A DNA stretch of 64,000 bases from Myxococcota bacterium (GTDB lineage: Bacteria; Myxococcota_A; Polyangia; Palsa-1104; JAEUJZ01): positions 1 through 64,000 of the forward strand of contig JANWXW010000142.1 in the NCBI GenBank assembly GCA_025057315.1, given 5' to 3'. Below are positions 1 to 10,951 of the stretch, one piece after another (position 1 is the first letter of the stretch; each line of letters opens with the position of its first letter). The position numbers and the translations under genes are program-made. The notes beneath the pieces are model-generated. The model ran no database searches and was not told the DNA's origin. It saw only the letters and a list, made by a program, of their open reading frames with translations.

Positions 1-70
1 TAGAAATTGCACAGTTTGAGCGTTTGATCGAAACAACCAGTTATGGCCCGCAAGGGCGAGGGACAAATCG

Positions 71-496
71 ATGCTGACGCCGCAGGAACAGGAGATGCTG
101 GGCGCCGTGCTCCGCGCCGAGAGGGAGCGCCTCCTGGAGAACGCAAAGGCCGGGCTCCGATTTAGCATGGAGCGCGAACGTAACATCGGGCGCGATTCCA
201 TTGATGAGTCGATGGAGGAGGAGATCTTTTCAACCGAGTTGCGCCTGCGCGACCGGGAGAAGTTCCTGCTCAACAAGATCAACAGTGCCCTGGAGCGGCT
301 GGAGAACGGGACCATCGACGAGTGCGAGGAATGCGGCGAGAAGATCTCGTTCAAGCGTCTGATGGCCCGTCCGGTCACGACCCTGTGCATCGACTGCAAG
401 GAGGAGAAGGAAAAGGAGGAGATGGCCAAGAGCCAGATCCTCGGCCGGGGTGGAATCGATGCGGACCAGATCCCCGAGCAGCTGGAAGAGGAGTGA
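71..496 (+). CDS. DksA/TraR-family C4 zinc finger transcription factor
   Basis: A 141-aa protein with the DksA plan: an N-terminal helical hairpin (about residues 5-80) and a C4 zinc finger with Cys85, Cys88, Cys106 and Cys109. The hairpin tip carries Asp42 and Asp45 (R-D-S-I-D-E-S), matching the two acidic tip residues by which DksA works through the RNA polymerase secondary channel. Family knowledge implies a role in stringent-type control of rRNA and amino acid promoters, but many genomes have several paralogues, so I do not assign the symbol. The acidic Glu/Gln-rich tail is typical. A GAGGG element about 8 nt before the ATG fits as ribosome binding site. The gene stands alone, 121 bp before a kinase gene. 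Confidence 0.85.
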   Translation: MLTPQEQEMLGAVLRAERERLLENAKAGLRFSMERERNIGRDSIDESMEEEIFSTELRLRDREKFLLNKINSALERLENGTIDECEECGEKISFKRLMARPVTTLCIDCKEEKEKEEMAKSQILGRGGIDADQIPEQLEEE

Positions 497-571
497 GCGC
501 ATCTCGCCCCCCATCCTCAGGCGCCCCCGGAGGTCATGACCCCGCCGTCGAATTGCAATCGGCGCGCCGGT

Positions 572-599
572 TTGCAGGAGGGCGCTGATTTGATACAGT
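572..599 (+). promoter_or_regulatory. Candidate sigma70-type promoter of the kinase gene
   Basis: TTGCAG at 572-577 and TACAGT at 594-599 are separated by 16 nt. Transcription would begin near 607, leaving a leader of only about 11 nt before the ATG at 618, with no clear Shine-Dalgarno sequence. Identified by eye. Confidence 0.4.
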
Positions 600-617
600 A
601 GGGCTTTAGCCCCCTCG

Positions 618-1952
<1,335 letters not shown>

Positions 1953-1998
1953 GCTGTCATTCCATCCAATAGTTCAAGGTTCGTCCGGAGGCAGCGCC

Positions 1999-3282
1999 GT
2001 GCGACCGCGCCCCAAGTTCTCGCCTCATCGGGGGCCCTTCCCCCATGTCCTGTCGATCGTCCTAGCCGGCGGCGAGGGCAAGCGCCTGTGGCCGCTAACG
2101 GCCGACCGGGCCAAGCCTGCTGTGCCCATGGGCGGCCGCTACCGCCTCATCGACTTCGTTCTGTCCAACCTGGTCAACTCTGGGCTCTACAAGATCAAGG
2201 TCCTCACCCAGTACATGAGCGACTCGCTCAACACCCACCTGGCACGTGGCTGGCGGCTGTCGGCCATGCTCGACCAGTACGTCGAGGCAGTGCCAGCGCA
2301 ACAGCGCCGGGGACGGGACTGGTTCAAGGGCTCGGCCGATGCGATCTACCAGTCGCTGAACATCATCACCGACGAAAATCCGGACTTCGTCTGCGTCTTT
2401 GGCGGCGACCATGTCTACAAGATGGACGTGCGCCAGATGCTCGACTTCCATCTGGAGACCGAGTCCGAGTGCACGGTAGCCGCCATCCCGGTGCCCGTGT
2501 CTGAAGCCAGTTCGTTTGGCATCATCGAAGTAGATGAGCAGGGGCGCATCGTGTCCTTTCACGAGAAGCCCCAAGTGCCGGTCGAGATCCCAGGACGCCC
2601 CGGTTGGGCCCTGGCGTCCATGGGGAATTACATCTTTACCAGCGACGTGCTCATCGACGAGTTGCGGCGCGATGCGGAGGCCATGGCCAAGAGCCAGCAT
2701 GACTTCGGCCGCAACATCCTGCCAGACATGGTGGCACAGAAGCGCCGCGTGTTTGCCTATGACTTCATGCGCAACCAAATTCCCGGCGCCCCCGAGCGCG
2801 AGCGCGGCTACTGGCGTGACGTGGGTACGATCGCAGCCTACTATGCGGCCAACATGGACCTGGTGGCGGTCACGCCGATTTTCGATCTCTACAATCCGCG
2901 CTGGCCGCTGCGCACCTGGGCCAACAGCCTCCCCCCGGCCAAGTTCGTCTTCCACGACCCATCCGGCGAGGGGGGCCACCCGCGCATCGGCTTCGCCACC
3001 GACTCCCTCATCAGTGAGGGCTGCATCATCTCAGGAGGCCGCGTAGACCGGAGCGTGCTCGGCCCGCGGGTCCGCGTCAACAGCTTCGCCCATGTCGAGG
3101 AGTCGATCCTGAATGAGGGGGTGGACGTGGGCCGCCATTGCAAGATCCGCCGCGCCATCATCGACAAGCACGTGCGCATCCCGCCGCACACCGAGATTGG
3201 CTTGGACCCGGAAGCCGACCGGCGCCGCTTCCACGTCGTGGACGGAATCGTCGTCATTCCCAAGAACCACGTCTTCGAATAG
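1999..3282 (+). CDS. glgC: Glucose-1-phosphate adenylyltransferase (ADP-glucose pyrophosphorylase)
   Basis: A 427-aa nucleotidyltransferase that makes ADP-glucose and pyrophosphate from ATP and glucose-1-phosphate, the committed step of bacterial glycogen synthesis. The pyrophosphorylase signature [11 protein letters not shown] lies near residues 23-33, followed by A-K-P-A-V-P and the typical R-L-I-D-F-V-L-S-N segment. The C-terminal third is a left-handed beta-helix-like hexapeptide region ending in V-I-P-K-N. The start is a GTG with GGAGG about 8 nt upstream. It precedes a GH57 gene by 22 nt, probably in one transcript. The glycogen synthase gene glgA lies 33 kb away in this window. Allosteric behaviour cannot be read from the sequence. 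Confidence 0.95.
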   Translation: MRPRPKFSPHRGPFPHVLSIVLAGGEGKRLWPLTADRAKPAVPMGGRYRLIDFVLSNLVNSGLYKIKVLTQYMSDSLNTHLARGWRLSAMLDQYVEAVPAQQRRGRDWFKGSADAIYQSLNIITDENPDFVCVFGGDHVYKMDVRQMLDFHLETESECTVAAIPVPVSEASSFGIIEVDEQGRIVSFHEKPQVPVEIPGRPGWALASMGNYIFTSDVLIDELRRDAEAMAKSQHDFGRNILPDMVAQKRRVFAYDFMRNQIPGAPERERGYWRDVGTIAAYYAANMDLVAVTPIFDLYNPRWPLRTWANSLPPAKFVFHDPSGEGGHPRIGFATDSLISEGCIISGGRVDRSVLGPRVRVNSFAHVEESILNEGVDVGRHCKIRRAIIDKHVRIPPHTEIGLDPEADRRRFHVVDGIVVIPKNHVFE

Positions 3283-3304
3283 GCCTGTCCAAGCCTGCCG
3301 CCTC

Positions 3305-5512
3305 ATGATCGCTCCGGGCCCCCGACCGCTGCACCTGTGCATCCTGCTCCATATGCACCAGCCTTTCTACGTCGATCCGGCGACAGCCGGCCAGGAGCAT
3401 GGTAGCTTCTACCAGCTGCTGCCGTGGGTGCGGCTCCACGGCGCAGCCGGCTATCTCGATGTGGCCGAGGCCCTGGCCCGCCATCCCGAGGTGGCCATGA
3501 CGATCAACTTTGTTCCGTCCCTGCTGCGGCAGCTCGAAGCAGTCTGCAACGGCGCCCGCGACCGCTATCTGGACATGGCCGAGCGGCCTGCCGACGCACT
3601 CGACCTAGAGGAGCGGGTGTTTCTGTTGAGCCGCTTTTTTTCCATCAACTGGAGCCGCTGTGTCGATACCCGACCGCGCTACCGCGAGCTGCTCGATAAG
3701 CGCGGACGTTCAGTAGGCCCCAAGGAGCTGCGGCAGCGTGCGGCCCAGTTCTCCACCCAGGAGCTGCGTGACCTGCAGGTGCTCTTTCACCTAAGCTGGC
3801 TCGGCTGGGCCGCACGGCAGGACGATGACGCCATCGCCGAGCTGGAGCGCAAGGGCAGAGACTTCACTGAGGAGGAGCTACGCCTGGTGCTGGAACGTGG
3901 CCTGGCCGCATGCCGGCGTGTATTGCCGCTGTACCGACAGCTGGCAGCGCGAGGTCAGGTGGAGCTGAGCTGCTCGCCGTACTACCATCCGATCGTGCCG
4001 CTGCTCTGCGACACCGAGGTGGCGCACGTGGCACAGCCGGACCTGCCCCTACCGGCGCGGCTGAGCTACCCCGAAGACGCCCTCGAGCAGATCGTGCGCG
4101 GCCGCGCCGCCTTCTCTGAAGTGTTTGGTATCCCGGCAGGGGGGATGTGGCCGCCGGAGGGCTCACTGTCGCCAGCAGCCTTGCACTGCTACGCCCAGGC
4201 CGGTGCCACATGGCTCGTCAGCGACGAAGGGAACCTGTGGCGCTCGCTGGGCCAGGCACCACGCCATGCCCTCTACCGCGCTTATCGTCATGAGGGCGTG
4301 CCGCTGTTCTTTCGCGACCGAGACCTATCGGACCGCATCGGCTTCCGCTATGCCCAGCAGGATGCGGAGGCCGCGGTGCAGGACCTGCTCCACGGCGTGG
4401 CCCACGGCCCCGATCCGTCACAGTTAGAGGCAGCTGAAGTACCCGTGGTGACCCTGGCCCTAGATGGAGAAAACCCCTGGCAGGCCTACCCTGACCATGG
4501 GCGGCCGTTCCTGCTGGCCCTGTGCGGGCACTTGGCCCGTCATCCCGTCATTGGACCCTATCGTATCGAGCCACAGACCTTCTCTGGCCACCTCTCCATG
4601 AGCACACCACGTCCCCTGCTGCGCCTGCACGCTGGCTCATGGATCGACAGCGACTTTCATATCTGGATCGGCGACCCGGTCAAGAATCGCGCCTGGGAGT
4701 TGCTCCGTCGGGCCCGGCAGGAGTACGAGGAGGTGGCGGCGCAGCGACCGGGCGATCCCGGGCTCCAGCGCGCCCGCGACCTCCTGCTGTGCGCCGAGGG
4801 GTCTGACTGGTTCTGGTGGTTCGGAGAGCCGTTCCACTCCAGCGAGGATGCGATCTACGATGCGCTGTTCCGCGGCTACCTGCAGGCGGCCTACCGGGCC
4901 CTGTCCCGGCCTGTGCCCGGGGAGCTGCTCGATCCGGTGGACGACCGTCCGGGCCGTCCTGGCGGCCCTGAGGTCCAGCCGCCGCGTGCCCTCATCCACC
5001 CCTGCATCGACGGACGGCGGTCCAGCTACTACGAGTGGATAGGGGCTGGCTGCTTCGAGGTGCCAGTGGGGGCGGCCATGGCTGACCGACCTGACCTGGT
5101 GGCCATCCACTTCGGCTTCGACGAGGAGCACCTCTACCTGCGGGTCGATCCGCAGAGTCCGGCGCTGCTGCGCGAAGCTGCGGTGGCGCTGGACCTGGTG
5201 GCCCCTGAGGCCAGCGGTCCCCTGGGCCGTGGCCTGCGGCTGCTCGTGCGGCCAGAGCGGCCCGGCCGCTGGCAGCTGTACCACGCCGAGGGGACGGGAT
5301 TTGCCAACCAAGAGGAGGACGGACCTGCCGGCGTGGGCGAGATCCTAGAGGTGGGTGCCCCGCTGTCGCTCCTAGGAGCAGCACCCGGCCAGCAGCTCCA
5401 GCTCGTGGTACGGCTCCTGGTGGGTGATCAGCCCTTTGCCCGCTACCCGCGCGATGGGGCCATCCTGATGGCCGTACCGGACCCCTCCTTTGCTGCTGCG
5501 CAGTGGAGCTAG
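3305..5512 (+). CDS. Glycoside hydrolase family 57 alpha-glucan-acting enzyme
   Basis: A 735-aa protein with the GH57 conserved regions: H-M-H-Q-P near residue 19, G-M-W-P-P-E-G (candidate nucleophile Glu), W-L-V-S-D-E-G (candidate acid/base Asp) and L-D-G-E-N-P-W. GH57 members act on alpha-1,4/1,6 glucans as amylases, glucanotransferases or branching enzymes; which one this is cannot be settled here. After about residue 555 there is a beta-rich C-terminal domain resembling the accessory domain of other bacterial GH57 proteins. No signal peptide, so it is probably cytoplasmic. The reading frame is open further upstream, but that part overlaps glgC and has no GH57 character, so I use the ATG after glgC. 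The neighbour glgC suggests glycogen synthesis or remodelling. Confidence 0.85.
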   Translation: MIAPGPRPLHLCILLHMHQPFYVDPATAGQEHGSFYQLLPWVRLHGAAGYLDVAEALARHPEVAMTINFVPSLLRQLEAVCNGARDRYLDMAERPADALDLEERVFLLSRFFSINWSRCVDTRPRYRELLDKRGRSVGPKELRQRAAQFSTQELRDLQVLFHLSWLGWAARQDDDAIAELERKGRDFTEEELRLVLERGLAACRRVLPLYRQLAARGQVELSCSPYYHPIVPLLCDTEVAHVAQPDLPLPARLSYPEDALEQIVRGRAAFSEVFGIPAGGMWPPEGSLSPAALHCYAQAGATWLVSDEGNLWRSLGQAPRHALYRAYRHEGVPLFFRDRDLSDRIGFRYAQQDAEAAVQDLLHGVAHGPDPSQLEAAEVPVVTLALDGENPWQAYPDHGRPFLLALCGHLARHPVIGPYRIEPQTFSGHLSMSTPRPLLRLHAGSWIDSDFHIWIGDPVKNRAWELLRRARQEYEEVAAQRPGDPGLQRARDLLLCAEGSDWFWWFGEPFHSSEDAIYDALFRGYLQAAYRALSRPVPGELLDPVDDRPGRPGGPEVQPPRALIHPCIDGRRSSYYEWIGAGCFEVPVGAAMADRPDLVAIHFGFDEEHLYLRVDPQSPALLREAAVALDLVAPEASGPLGRGLRLLVRPERPGRWQLYHAEGTGFANQEEDGPAGVGEILEVGAPLSLLGAAPGQQLQLVVRLLVGDQPFARYPRDGAILMAVPDPSFAAAQWS

Positions 5513-5819
5513 AAACCTACGGCGGTGGAGATAGGGCGGGGGGCTGCCTCAGGCAAAACTGAGGCCCTCAGGCAGCGAAAGGGGAGCTTGCCTCCTGCCG
5601 CGCTGTCGTCAGCTGCAGCCAGCGCACCGGCCTTTTGCCTTCGCTGCTCTGGGGCCCAGGTTCCTTGCCTGCTCCCCCTACCCGGCGGCCAGATTCAGCT
5701 CCTAGGCCCTGGTTGCCTCCTCCGAGCCTCTCGGTGTGCCGCTCCGAATCGGACCAGAGATTCCCCTGATAGCAGGGTCCCCTGGAATTTTTCCCCCAGC
5801 GACCCAGATCTCTTCTGTC
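5513..5819 (+). other. Intergenic region with two hairpins upstream of the sigma54 activator
   Basis: No convincing gene is present in these 307 bp. A perfect 7-bp hairpin with a 6-nt loop lies at 5546-5565 just after the GH57 gene. It has no T-run, so it is at best a weak terminator. A second imperfect hairpin at 5775-5805 (outer arms GGGTC/GACCC, inner arms CTGG/CCAG) lies 14 nt before the next ATG, inside the probable 5' leader. I see no TGGCAC-N5-TTGC sigma54 site. Confidence 0.4.
5546..5565 (+). other. 7-bp perfect stem-loop after the GH57 gene
   Basis: Arms at 5546-5552 and 5559-5565 are exactly complementary around a GCAAAA loop. It may protect the 3' end of the glgC-GH57 transcript or act as a weak terminator. 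There is no U-tract. Confidence 0.35.
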
Positions 5820-7124
5820 ATGTCCCGTCAGGTCCTGTGCACTGGTCCCGATCCTACGCTTCTGCTCCATCTGCGCAGCGTCCTGGGTCGCCTTGGATAC
5901 TCTTGCGAATCGATTCCGCTGGAGCGGGCGCCAGCGCATCCATTCCACATCGCTATGGTCGATGCGCGGCGGCGAAGCAGCCTGCAGCGGTTGCGTACCC
6001 TGGCCGGCCGAGCCCTGGTGATCGCGCTGGCCGAGCCTGGTCAGGAGGCCCTGTCCCACCATGCCGGTGCGGACGTGGTCATCACCTCTACTGAGCCCAG
6101 CGTGTCAGAAATCGAGGAGGCCATCCAGCGCGGCGCAGAGCTCATAGGTCGGCCCATCGACGGGCCGCTCGGCCACATCATTGGCCGCTCGCCACCGCTG
6201 CGGTTGGTGTTGCGGCGAATTGAGAGCTATGCGCAGACCAGCGCCACCGTGCTCATTGTGGGCGAAACCGGCACTGGCAAAGAGCTTATCGCTCGCGCCA
6301 TCCACCTGCTGAGCGCCCGCCGAGCGGGGCCATTCATCCCGGTCAACTGCGCTGCGATCCCGGAGTCGCTAGCAGAAAGTGAGGTGTTCGGTCACGCCCG
6401 CGGCGCCTTCACGGGCGCCACCAGCGCACGCCCAGGCCGCATCGCTGCTGCCGAGGGGGGCACGCTGTTTCTGGACGAGATCGGCGAGCTGTCACTGCAA
6501 GCGCAGGCCAAGCTGCTCCGCCTCTTGCAGGAGCGAGAGTATACACCCGTCGGGGAAAACCTGCCGCGCAAGGCGGATGTTCGTATCGTCGCCGCCACCA
6601 ACCGTGACCTCCATCGGGAAGTGCAAGCCGGCCGTTTCCGCGCTGACCTGTACTGGCGTCTGGAGGTCATTACCATCGAGGTGCCGACGCTGCGGCAGCG
6701 GATCGACGATGTGATGCCACTGGTCCACCACATCATCGATCGCACCAACCACGCCCACCAGCTCCGCACCTGCGGCATCGTGCCCGCAGCGCAACAGCTC
6801 CTGCTCGCGCATGACTGGCCCGGCAACGTGCGCGAACTGGAAAATACCATCGAACGAGCCGTCATCCTCCGCAGCGAGGGTCCCTTGCGCGAGGAGGACA
6901 TCATCTTGAGGCGTCGCACGCCGCCCAGCGAGATGCTGGGGCATGTGCGCCTGCCTCCGGATGGTCTGGACCTCATGGAGACCACAGCCGCGCTGGAGAC
7001 GCTGCTCATCGACCAGGCGCTGGAGCAGACGGGTGGCAACCGCACCCAGGCAGCGCGTCTGCTGAATATCAACCGGACAACGCTGATCGAGAAGCTGCGC
7101 CGCCGCGAGGAGATGGGGCGGTGA
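5820..7124 (+). CDS. Sigma54-dependent flagellar transcriptional activator (FleQ/FlrC type)
   Basis: A 434-aa bacterial enhancer-binding protein. Residues 1-110 look like a degenerate receiver domain (only Asp11 and Asp48 recall the acidic site). The AAA+ domain has Walker A G-E-T-G-T-G-K-E (148-155), the sigma54-contact loop G-A-F-T-G-A (195-200), Walker B (214-220) and W-P-G-N-V-R-E-L (333-340). A Fis-type HTH lies at about 395-430. It should drive sigma54-holoenzyme promoters, and its place at the head of the flagellar block points to flagellar genes. The ATG was chosen because the 28 codons upstream have no receiver character. The stop overlaps the next start by 4 nt. No partner sensor kinase is in the window. 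Confidence 0.9.
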   Translation: MSRQVLCTGPDPTLLLHLRSVLGRLGYSCESIPLERAPAHPFHIAMVDARRRSSLQRLRTLAGRALVIALAEPGQEALSHHAGADVVITSTEPSVSEIEEAIQRGAELIGRPIDGPLGHIIGRSPPLRLVLRRIESYAQTSATVLIVGETGTGKELIARAIHLLSARRAGPFIPVNCAAIPESLAESEVFGHARGAFTGATSARPGRIAAAEGGTLFLDEIGELSLQAQAKLLRLLQEREYTPVGENLPRKADVRIVAATNRDLHREVQAGRFRADLYWRLEVITIEVPTLRQRIDDVMPLVHHIIDRTNHAHQLRTCGIVPAAQQLLLAHDWPGNVRELENTIERAVILRSEGPLREEDIILRRRTPPSEMLGHVRLPPDGLDLMETTAALETLLIDQALEQTGGNRTQAARLLNINRTTLIEKLRRREEMGR

Positions 7125-8164
7125 GGCCCGGTGCCCAGGGGCCTCTGTCAGAGGTACCGACATCCGCTGTCAGCGGTGGCGACAGTGCGGCCCCACGGGT
7201 AACGCGAGAAGGCGCGGACTTGCCATGGCTGCAGCGCTGGAACAGCAGTTGCGATGCAGAACAGGTCGTGCCAGACGGTAAGATCATCCCGCTTGCCTGG
7301 GCGATGATGCTGGCAATCGGCCCGGAGACACGTGCCCGGTCGCGCGATCCGGTCGTGGACCAGGTGGCGGACACGGTGCCGCAGGCCACGGTGTGGACCA
7401 GCTTTCGCTCGGTTACCGGCCGCACCCTCTACCTCATCCTCCGGCCCGAGCACGGCGAAGGCCCGCAGCTCCATCGGCCCATCCGCCGCATGGTCGACTC
7501 GGTTTCAGCCTCGCTTGAGATGCGCGCTGCCGGAAGGCTGTGGCTGGCGGCGATCCGGCACCCGACCCGGAGCCTGGTCCTGCACAGACACGGCCGCCAT
7601 CTGCGGCTCACCCTGGGCCCGCCCCCCAGCGACACCGACATGGTCGCTCCCCCTCTCGCCTCCGGCCTGCGCCTCCGGCTGGACCGCTCTGACGAGGAGG
7701 TGGACCTGGAGATCCTGCTCAAGTCCCGCAATGCCCTGCGGGACCGAGAGCAGGTGCCCGGTGGGCTGGTAGCGATGGCGCAGGCTGCGGCTGCCCGAGA
7801 TGTCCTGCACCGTTACATCAGCGGAGACGATGTCGGCGCAGCACTGTGGGGCCGTCGCCACATGCCGCTCCTTCAGGCGCACCCCGATGCAATGCTTCTG
7901 ACCGAGATCGTCAGCTGCGCCTGGGAGGCCCTGTCTGTCCCTCTGCCATCCAGGGGTTCCCCTCCTCCGTCTGCAGGGACACCGCTGCCCGCCTCGTGGG
8001 CCGCCGCGCTGTCCTCTGCCGAGGAGACGGCCCTGCGGGCTCGCCGTGCCCTGGATGTTCCCTCCGCCGCTCAGGCAGGGCCGGGGGTACCCAGAAGGCG
8101 CAGCAAACCCAAGGAGGGGGCCGTGCCTCCGATGGAGGCGGCCCCGACAGAAAGCGAGAACTAA
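7121..8164 (+). CDS. Unrecognised protein of the flagellar locus
   Basis: A 347-aa protein that I do not recognise. The GTG start overlaps the TGA of the sigma54 activator (GTGA), so the two are translationally coupled, and flgB starts 7 nt after its stop. It has no signal peptide or membrane segment. The central part (about 80-235) alternates beta-strand-like and helical stretches rich in Arg, Leu and His; the last 70 residues are a Pro/Ser/Ala-rich tail ending in basic and acidic residues. Position suggests a regulatory or assembly role tied to early flagellar expression, which is inference only. Confidence 0.75.
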   Translation: MRPGAQGPLSEVPTSAVSGGDSAAPRVTREGADLPWLQRWNSSCDAEQVVPDGKIIPLAWAMMLAIGPETRARSRDPVVDQVADTVPQATVWTSFRSVTGRTLYLILRPEHGEGPQLHRPIRRMVDSVSASLEMRAAGRLWLAAIRHPTRSLVLHRHGRHLRLTLGPPPSDTDMVAPPLASGLRLRLDRSDEEVDLEILLKSRNALRDREQVPGGLVAMAQAAAARDVLHRYISGDDVGAALWGRRHMPLLQAHPDAMLLTEIVSCAWEALSVPLPSRGSPPPSAGTPLPASWAAALSSAEETALRARRALDVPSAAQAGPGVPRRRSKPKEGAVPPMEAAPTESEN

Positions 8165-8170
8165 GGCCGC

Positions 8171-8560
8171 ATGAGCAACCTCTTTTCTGGAACGTTGCGT
8201 CTGGAGCAGTCGCTGGACTACCACCAGGACCGCCACATCCTGCTCACGTCGAACATCGCCAACGTGGACACGCCGGGCTACCGTCCGGTTGATTTGGGTT
8301 TGGTTCCCGCCCCCCCGGCGGGGGAGTTGCGGCTGGTGCAGACCCATGCCCGTCACATCGACCCGCAGGACCACCCGCCGCTCATCGTGCCCTTTGAAGA
8401 TCCGTCTCCCTCGCCTGGCAACGACCAGAACGCGGTGGATTTGGACCGCGAGCTGGTCAAGATCGCAGCGAACACGATTCGCTATGAAACGGCCTCGGAG
8501 CTGGTGGCCAGGCGGCTGGCCTTGCTGCGCTACGCGGCCGGTGACCTTGGCACGGGCTAG
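8171..8560 (+). CDS. flgB: Flagellar basal-body rod protein FlgB
   Basis: A 129-aa proximal rod protein. The N-terminal rod/hook motif S-N-I-A-N-V-D-T-P-G-Y-R is present at about residues 28-39, and the C-terminal helix (T-I-R-Y-E-T-A onward) matches the family. Length is normal. FlgB is exported by the flagellar type III apparatus and joins FlgC, FlgF and FliE in the rod. It is the first structural gene of the block and is followed by flgC after 21 nt. Confidence 0.95.
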   Translation: MSNLFSGTLRLEQSLDYHQDRHILLTSNIANVDTPGYRPVDLGLVPAPPAGELRLVQTHARHIDPQDHPPLIVPFEDPSPSPGNDQNAVDLDRELVKIAANTIRYETASELVARRLALLRYAAGDLGTG

Positions 8561-8581
8561 CCTGACACAGAGGGATGCGAC

Positions 8582-9007
8582 ATGGACCTGTTTACTGGTC
8601 TGGATATTCTTAGCTCGGGCTTGTCGGCCGAGCGTACGCGGATGAACGTTACGGCCTCCAATCTGGCCAACCTGAACACGACCCGCACTGACGCCGGAGG
8701 GCCCTACCAGCGAATCGATCCGGTCCTGGCCACCACCAGCATGCCGCGGCCGTTCCGCGATGTGCTGGAGGCTCAGCTGCACGGTGTCACCGTCAAGGCG
8801 CTCGAGCCCGACCCCACGCCTCCGCGCATCGTCTATGACCCCGGGCACCCCGATGCAGATCAGGACGGGTATGTTCAGCTACCCAACATCAACATGGTGG
8901 CCGAGATGGTGAACATGATCACTGCCTCACGCTCCTATGAGGCGGGTGTAACCGCGATGCAATCGATCAAGGCGATGGCGCAGCGTGCGCTATCGATTGG
9001 CAGGTAA
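8582..9007 (+). CDS. flgC: Flagellar basal-body rod protein FlgC
   Basis: A 141-aa rod protein with the N-terminal motif A-S-N-L-A-N-L-N-T-T and the typical C-terminal segment N-M-V-A-E-M-V-N-M-I-T-A-S-R-S-Y-E. The GAGGGA ribosome binding site is about 6 nt before the ATG. It stands between flgB and fliE in the canonical order and is exported as part of the proximal rod. Confidence 0.96.
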   Translation: MDLFTGLDILSSGLSAERTRMNVTASNLANLNTTRTDAGGPYQRIDPVLATTSMPRPFRDVLEAQLHGVTVKALEPDPTPPRIVYDPGHPDADQDGYVQLPNINMVAEMVNMITASRSYEAGVTAMQSIKAMAQRALSIGR

Positions 9008-9009
9008 CC

Positions 9010-9336
9010 ATGGCGCTGCTTATGCCGCACGTTGTTCCGGAGATTCCGCTGGCGCAGCCACAGGGTGGGTTGGTGCCGCTTGTCGAGCGTCCAGAAACCG
9101 GCGTCTCGGCTCCCCAGGGCTTTGGGAGCCTGCTCGCCCAGATGATCGAGGATGCCCGACGACATGACGTGGAGGCACAGCAGCGAATCGAGGCATTTGC
9201 CCAGGCAGAGGAGCCCGGCCGGATCCATGAGATCATGGTCGCGGTTGCCAAAGCAGAAATAGCCCTGCGAACGGTTGTATCGGTCAGAAACAAGCTGCTG
9301 GAGGCATACCGAGACCTCCAGCATATGACGGCATGA
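9010..9336 (+). CDS. fliE: Flagellar hook-basal body complex protein FliE
   Basis: A 108-aa small export substrate that links the MS ring to the rod. The C-terminal half carries the family signature (A-V-A-K-A-E-I-A-L-R-T-V-V-S-V-R-N-K). The start lies 2 nt after flgC and the gene ends 7 nt before fliF. Confidence 0.93.
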   Translation: MALLMPHVVPEIPLAQPQGGLVPLVERPETGVSAPQGFGSLLAQMIEDARRHDVEAQQRIEAFAQAEEPGRIHEIMVAVAKAEIALRTVVSVRNKLLEAYRDLQHMTA

Positions 9337-9343
9337 GGAGCGC

Positions 9344-10951
9344 GTGGCGGACCTAGGGACGCTGCCCCGGCAGCTGCGTTCGCATTGGCAGGCCCTGCAG
9401 CCTCAGGCCAAGCGAGCCATTGCGACGGCACTGATCCTGACCGTGGCTGGCCTGGCGGTGCTGGCGTGGCGGACGGGGCGGGTAGAGTATGGTTTGCTGT
9501 TTACCAACCTGACCAGCGAGGACGCTGCTGCAATCATTGAGCGTCTGACAGAGCAGCGCGTCCCGTATCGGCTCTCCCGCGGTGGCGAGGCCATCGAGGT
9601 GCCGCACGACCGGGTCGCAGAGATGCGCCTGGCGCTGGCCGCTCAGGGACTGCCTCGGGGCGGAGGTGTCGGGTTCGAGATCCTGGAGAAACAGCCGCTT
9701 GGTGTGTCCGAGTTCAACCAGCGCGCTCAGTACCTGCGAGCCCTGCAGGGAGAGCTGGAGCGCAGCATCCTTACCATCGACGCCGTCCAGCGCGCACGGG
9801 TCCACCTGGTGGTACCCGAAAGGCAGCTATTCCGCACCGCTGAACAGCAGGCCTCTGCGTCGGTCATGCTGCAGCTCCGGCCCGGTCGTCAGCTCTTGCC
9901 CCGGCAGGTGCAGGGCATCGTCCACCTTGTCGCCTCCAGCGTCGAAGGGCTCCAGCCCGAGAGAGTGACGGTGGTGGACCAGCGTGGCGAGGTGCTGTCT
10001 CATACTAGCAGCACCGAAGCAGCCACCAGCCAGGCCCTTGCCTTTCAGCGCGAGATTGAGCATACATCTGCCCGACGAGCACAAGAGCTTCTGGAGCGTA
10101 CAGTGGGCCGTGGCCACGTGGCAGTGCAGGTGAGCGCCCAGATAGATGCCTCCCAGTTCGAGCGCACCGACGAGAGCTTCAACCCCGAGCAGCAGGTTGT
10201 TCGATCCGAGCAGGAGATTGACGACATCGTAGGCGCAACGGGCGACAACCAGAGCGAGGGGGTTGCTGGTGCCCGGGCCAATCTACCGGGCGGACCACCG
10301 CCGCAAGTCAGCGCGGGTGCAGGCTCCCATCGCCGGACGCACACTCGCAACTTCGAGATTGGCCGGACAACCAGTAAAATCATCCGGCCCACGGCGCGGC
10401 TGGAGCGGCTGACCGTGGCCGTGCTGGTCGATGGGACCTACAAGGGGGAGGGCCAGGCGCGACAGTTCGTCCCCCGCGGCAAAGAGGAGCTCGAGGCATA
10501 TGCCGCCATCGTCAAGGAGGCCGTCGGCTTCGACGCACGGCGAGGGGATCAGATCGAGGTGCGCTGCGTTCCCTTCGCACCGACCGACGAGGCCATCGAG
10601 ATGAGCGCTGCCAAGCCCACCACGCCACCGTGGGTCCATGTGGCTCTGGCCGCAGCGGTCCTGCTGGCAGCCATGATGCTTCTGCGATGGCGTCGGAGTC
10701 GCGTGCAAGTCCTACCGCCTGGCGTGCGGCTGCCGACGTCGGTGGGACAGCTGGAGGCGACCCTGGGTGGTGATCCGGCGCTGCCTGCGGGCCCGGCGGA
10801 CCTGTCAGCAGGACCCTCCCCCCAGACGGCGCTGCTGCAAGCGCTGGAGGCGATGAAGCGTCATCCGGACCGCGCGGCCCACGTGCTGCGGGCTTGGCTC
10901 AACGAAACCAGCGAAGAGGAGAAGAAGCTCGTTGAAGCTCACCGGACCTGA
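9344..10951 (+). CDS. fliF: Flagellar MS-ring protein FliF
   Basis: A 535-aa MS-ring protein. A membrane helix lies at about residues 24-42, followed by the ring-building YscJ/FliF domain (E-Y-G-L-L-F-T-N-L onward) and a variable Gly/Pro-rich loop at about 310-335. A second membrane helix lies near 425-443, and a cytoplasmic tail follows that in the family binds FliG. The start is GTG with GAGG upstream. The 3' end overlaps fliG by 20 nt. Confidence 0.95.
   Translation: MADLGTLPRQLRSHWQALQPQAKRAIATALILTVAGLAVLAWRTGRVEYGLLFTNLTSEDAAAIIERLTEQRVPYRLSRGGEAIEVPHDRVAEMRLALAAQGLPRGGGVGFEILEKQPLGVSEFNQRAQYLRALQGELERSILTIDAVQRARVHLVVPERQLFRTAEQQASASVMLQLRPGRQLLPRQVQGIVHLVASSVEGLQPERVTVVDQRGEVLSHTSSTEAATSQALAFQREIEHTSARRAQELLERTVGRGHVAVQVSAQIDASQFERTDESFNPEQQVVRSEQEIDDIVGATGDNQSEGVAGARANLPGGPPPQVSAGAGSHRRTHTRNFEIGRTTSKIIRPTARLERLTVAVLVDGTYKGEGQARQFVPRGKEELEAYAAIVKEAVGFDARRGDQIEVRCVPFAPTDEAIEMSAAKPTTPPWVHVALAAAVLLAAMMLLRWRRSRVQVLPPGVRLPTSVGQLEATLGGDPALPAGPADLSAGPSPQTALLQALEAMKRHPDRAAHVLRAWLNETSEEEKKLVEAHRT

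Noticed and set aside
3113..3304. 64-residue N-terminal extension of the GH57 protein
   Set aside because: Lies inside glgC and has no GH57 resemblance; the GH57 pattern begins after the ATG at 3305.
5513..5819. sigma54 promoter or small gene before the flagellar activator
   Set aside because: No TGGCAC-N5-TTGC match, and the open frame there has no ribosome binding site or protein-like composition.
7505..8848. 447-aa minus-strand frame opposite the 347-aa unknown, flgB and flgC
   Set aside because: Crosses three plus-strand genes, two of which are certain; composition is that of an antisense frame.
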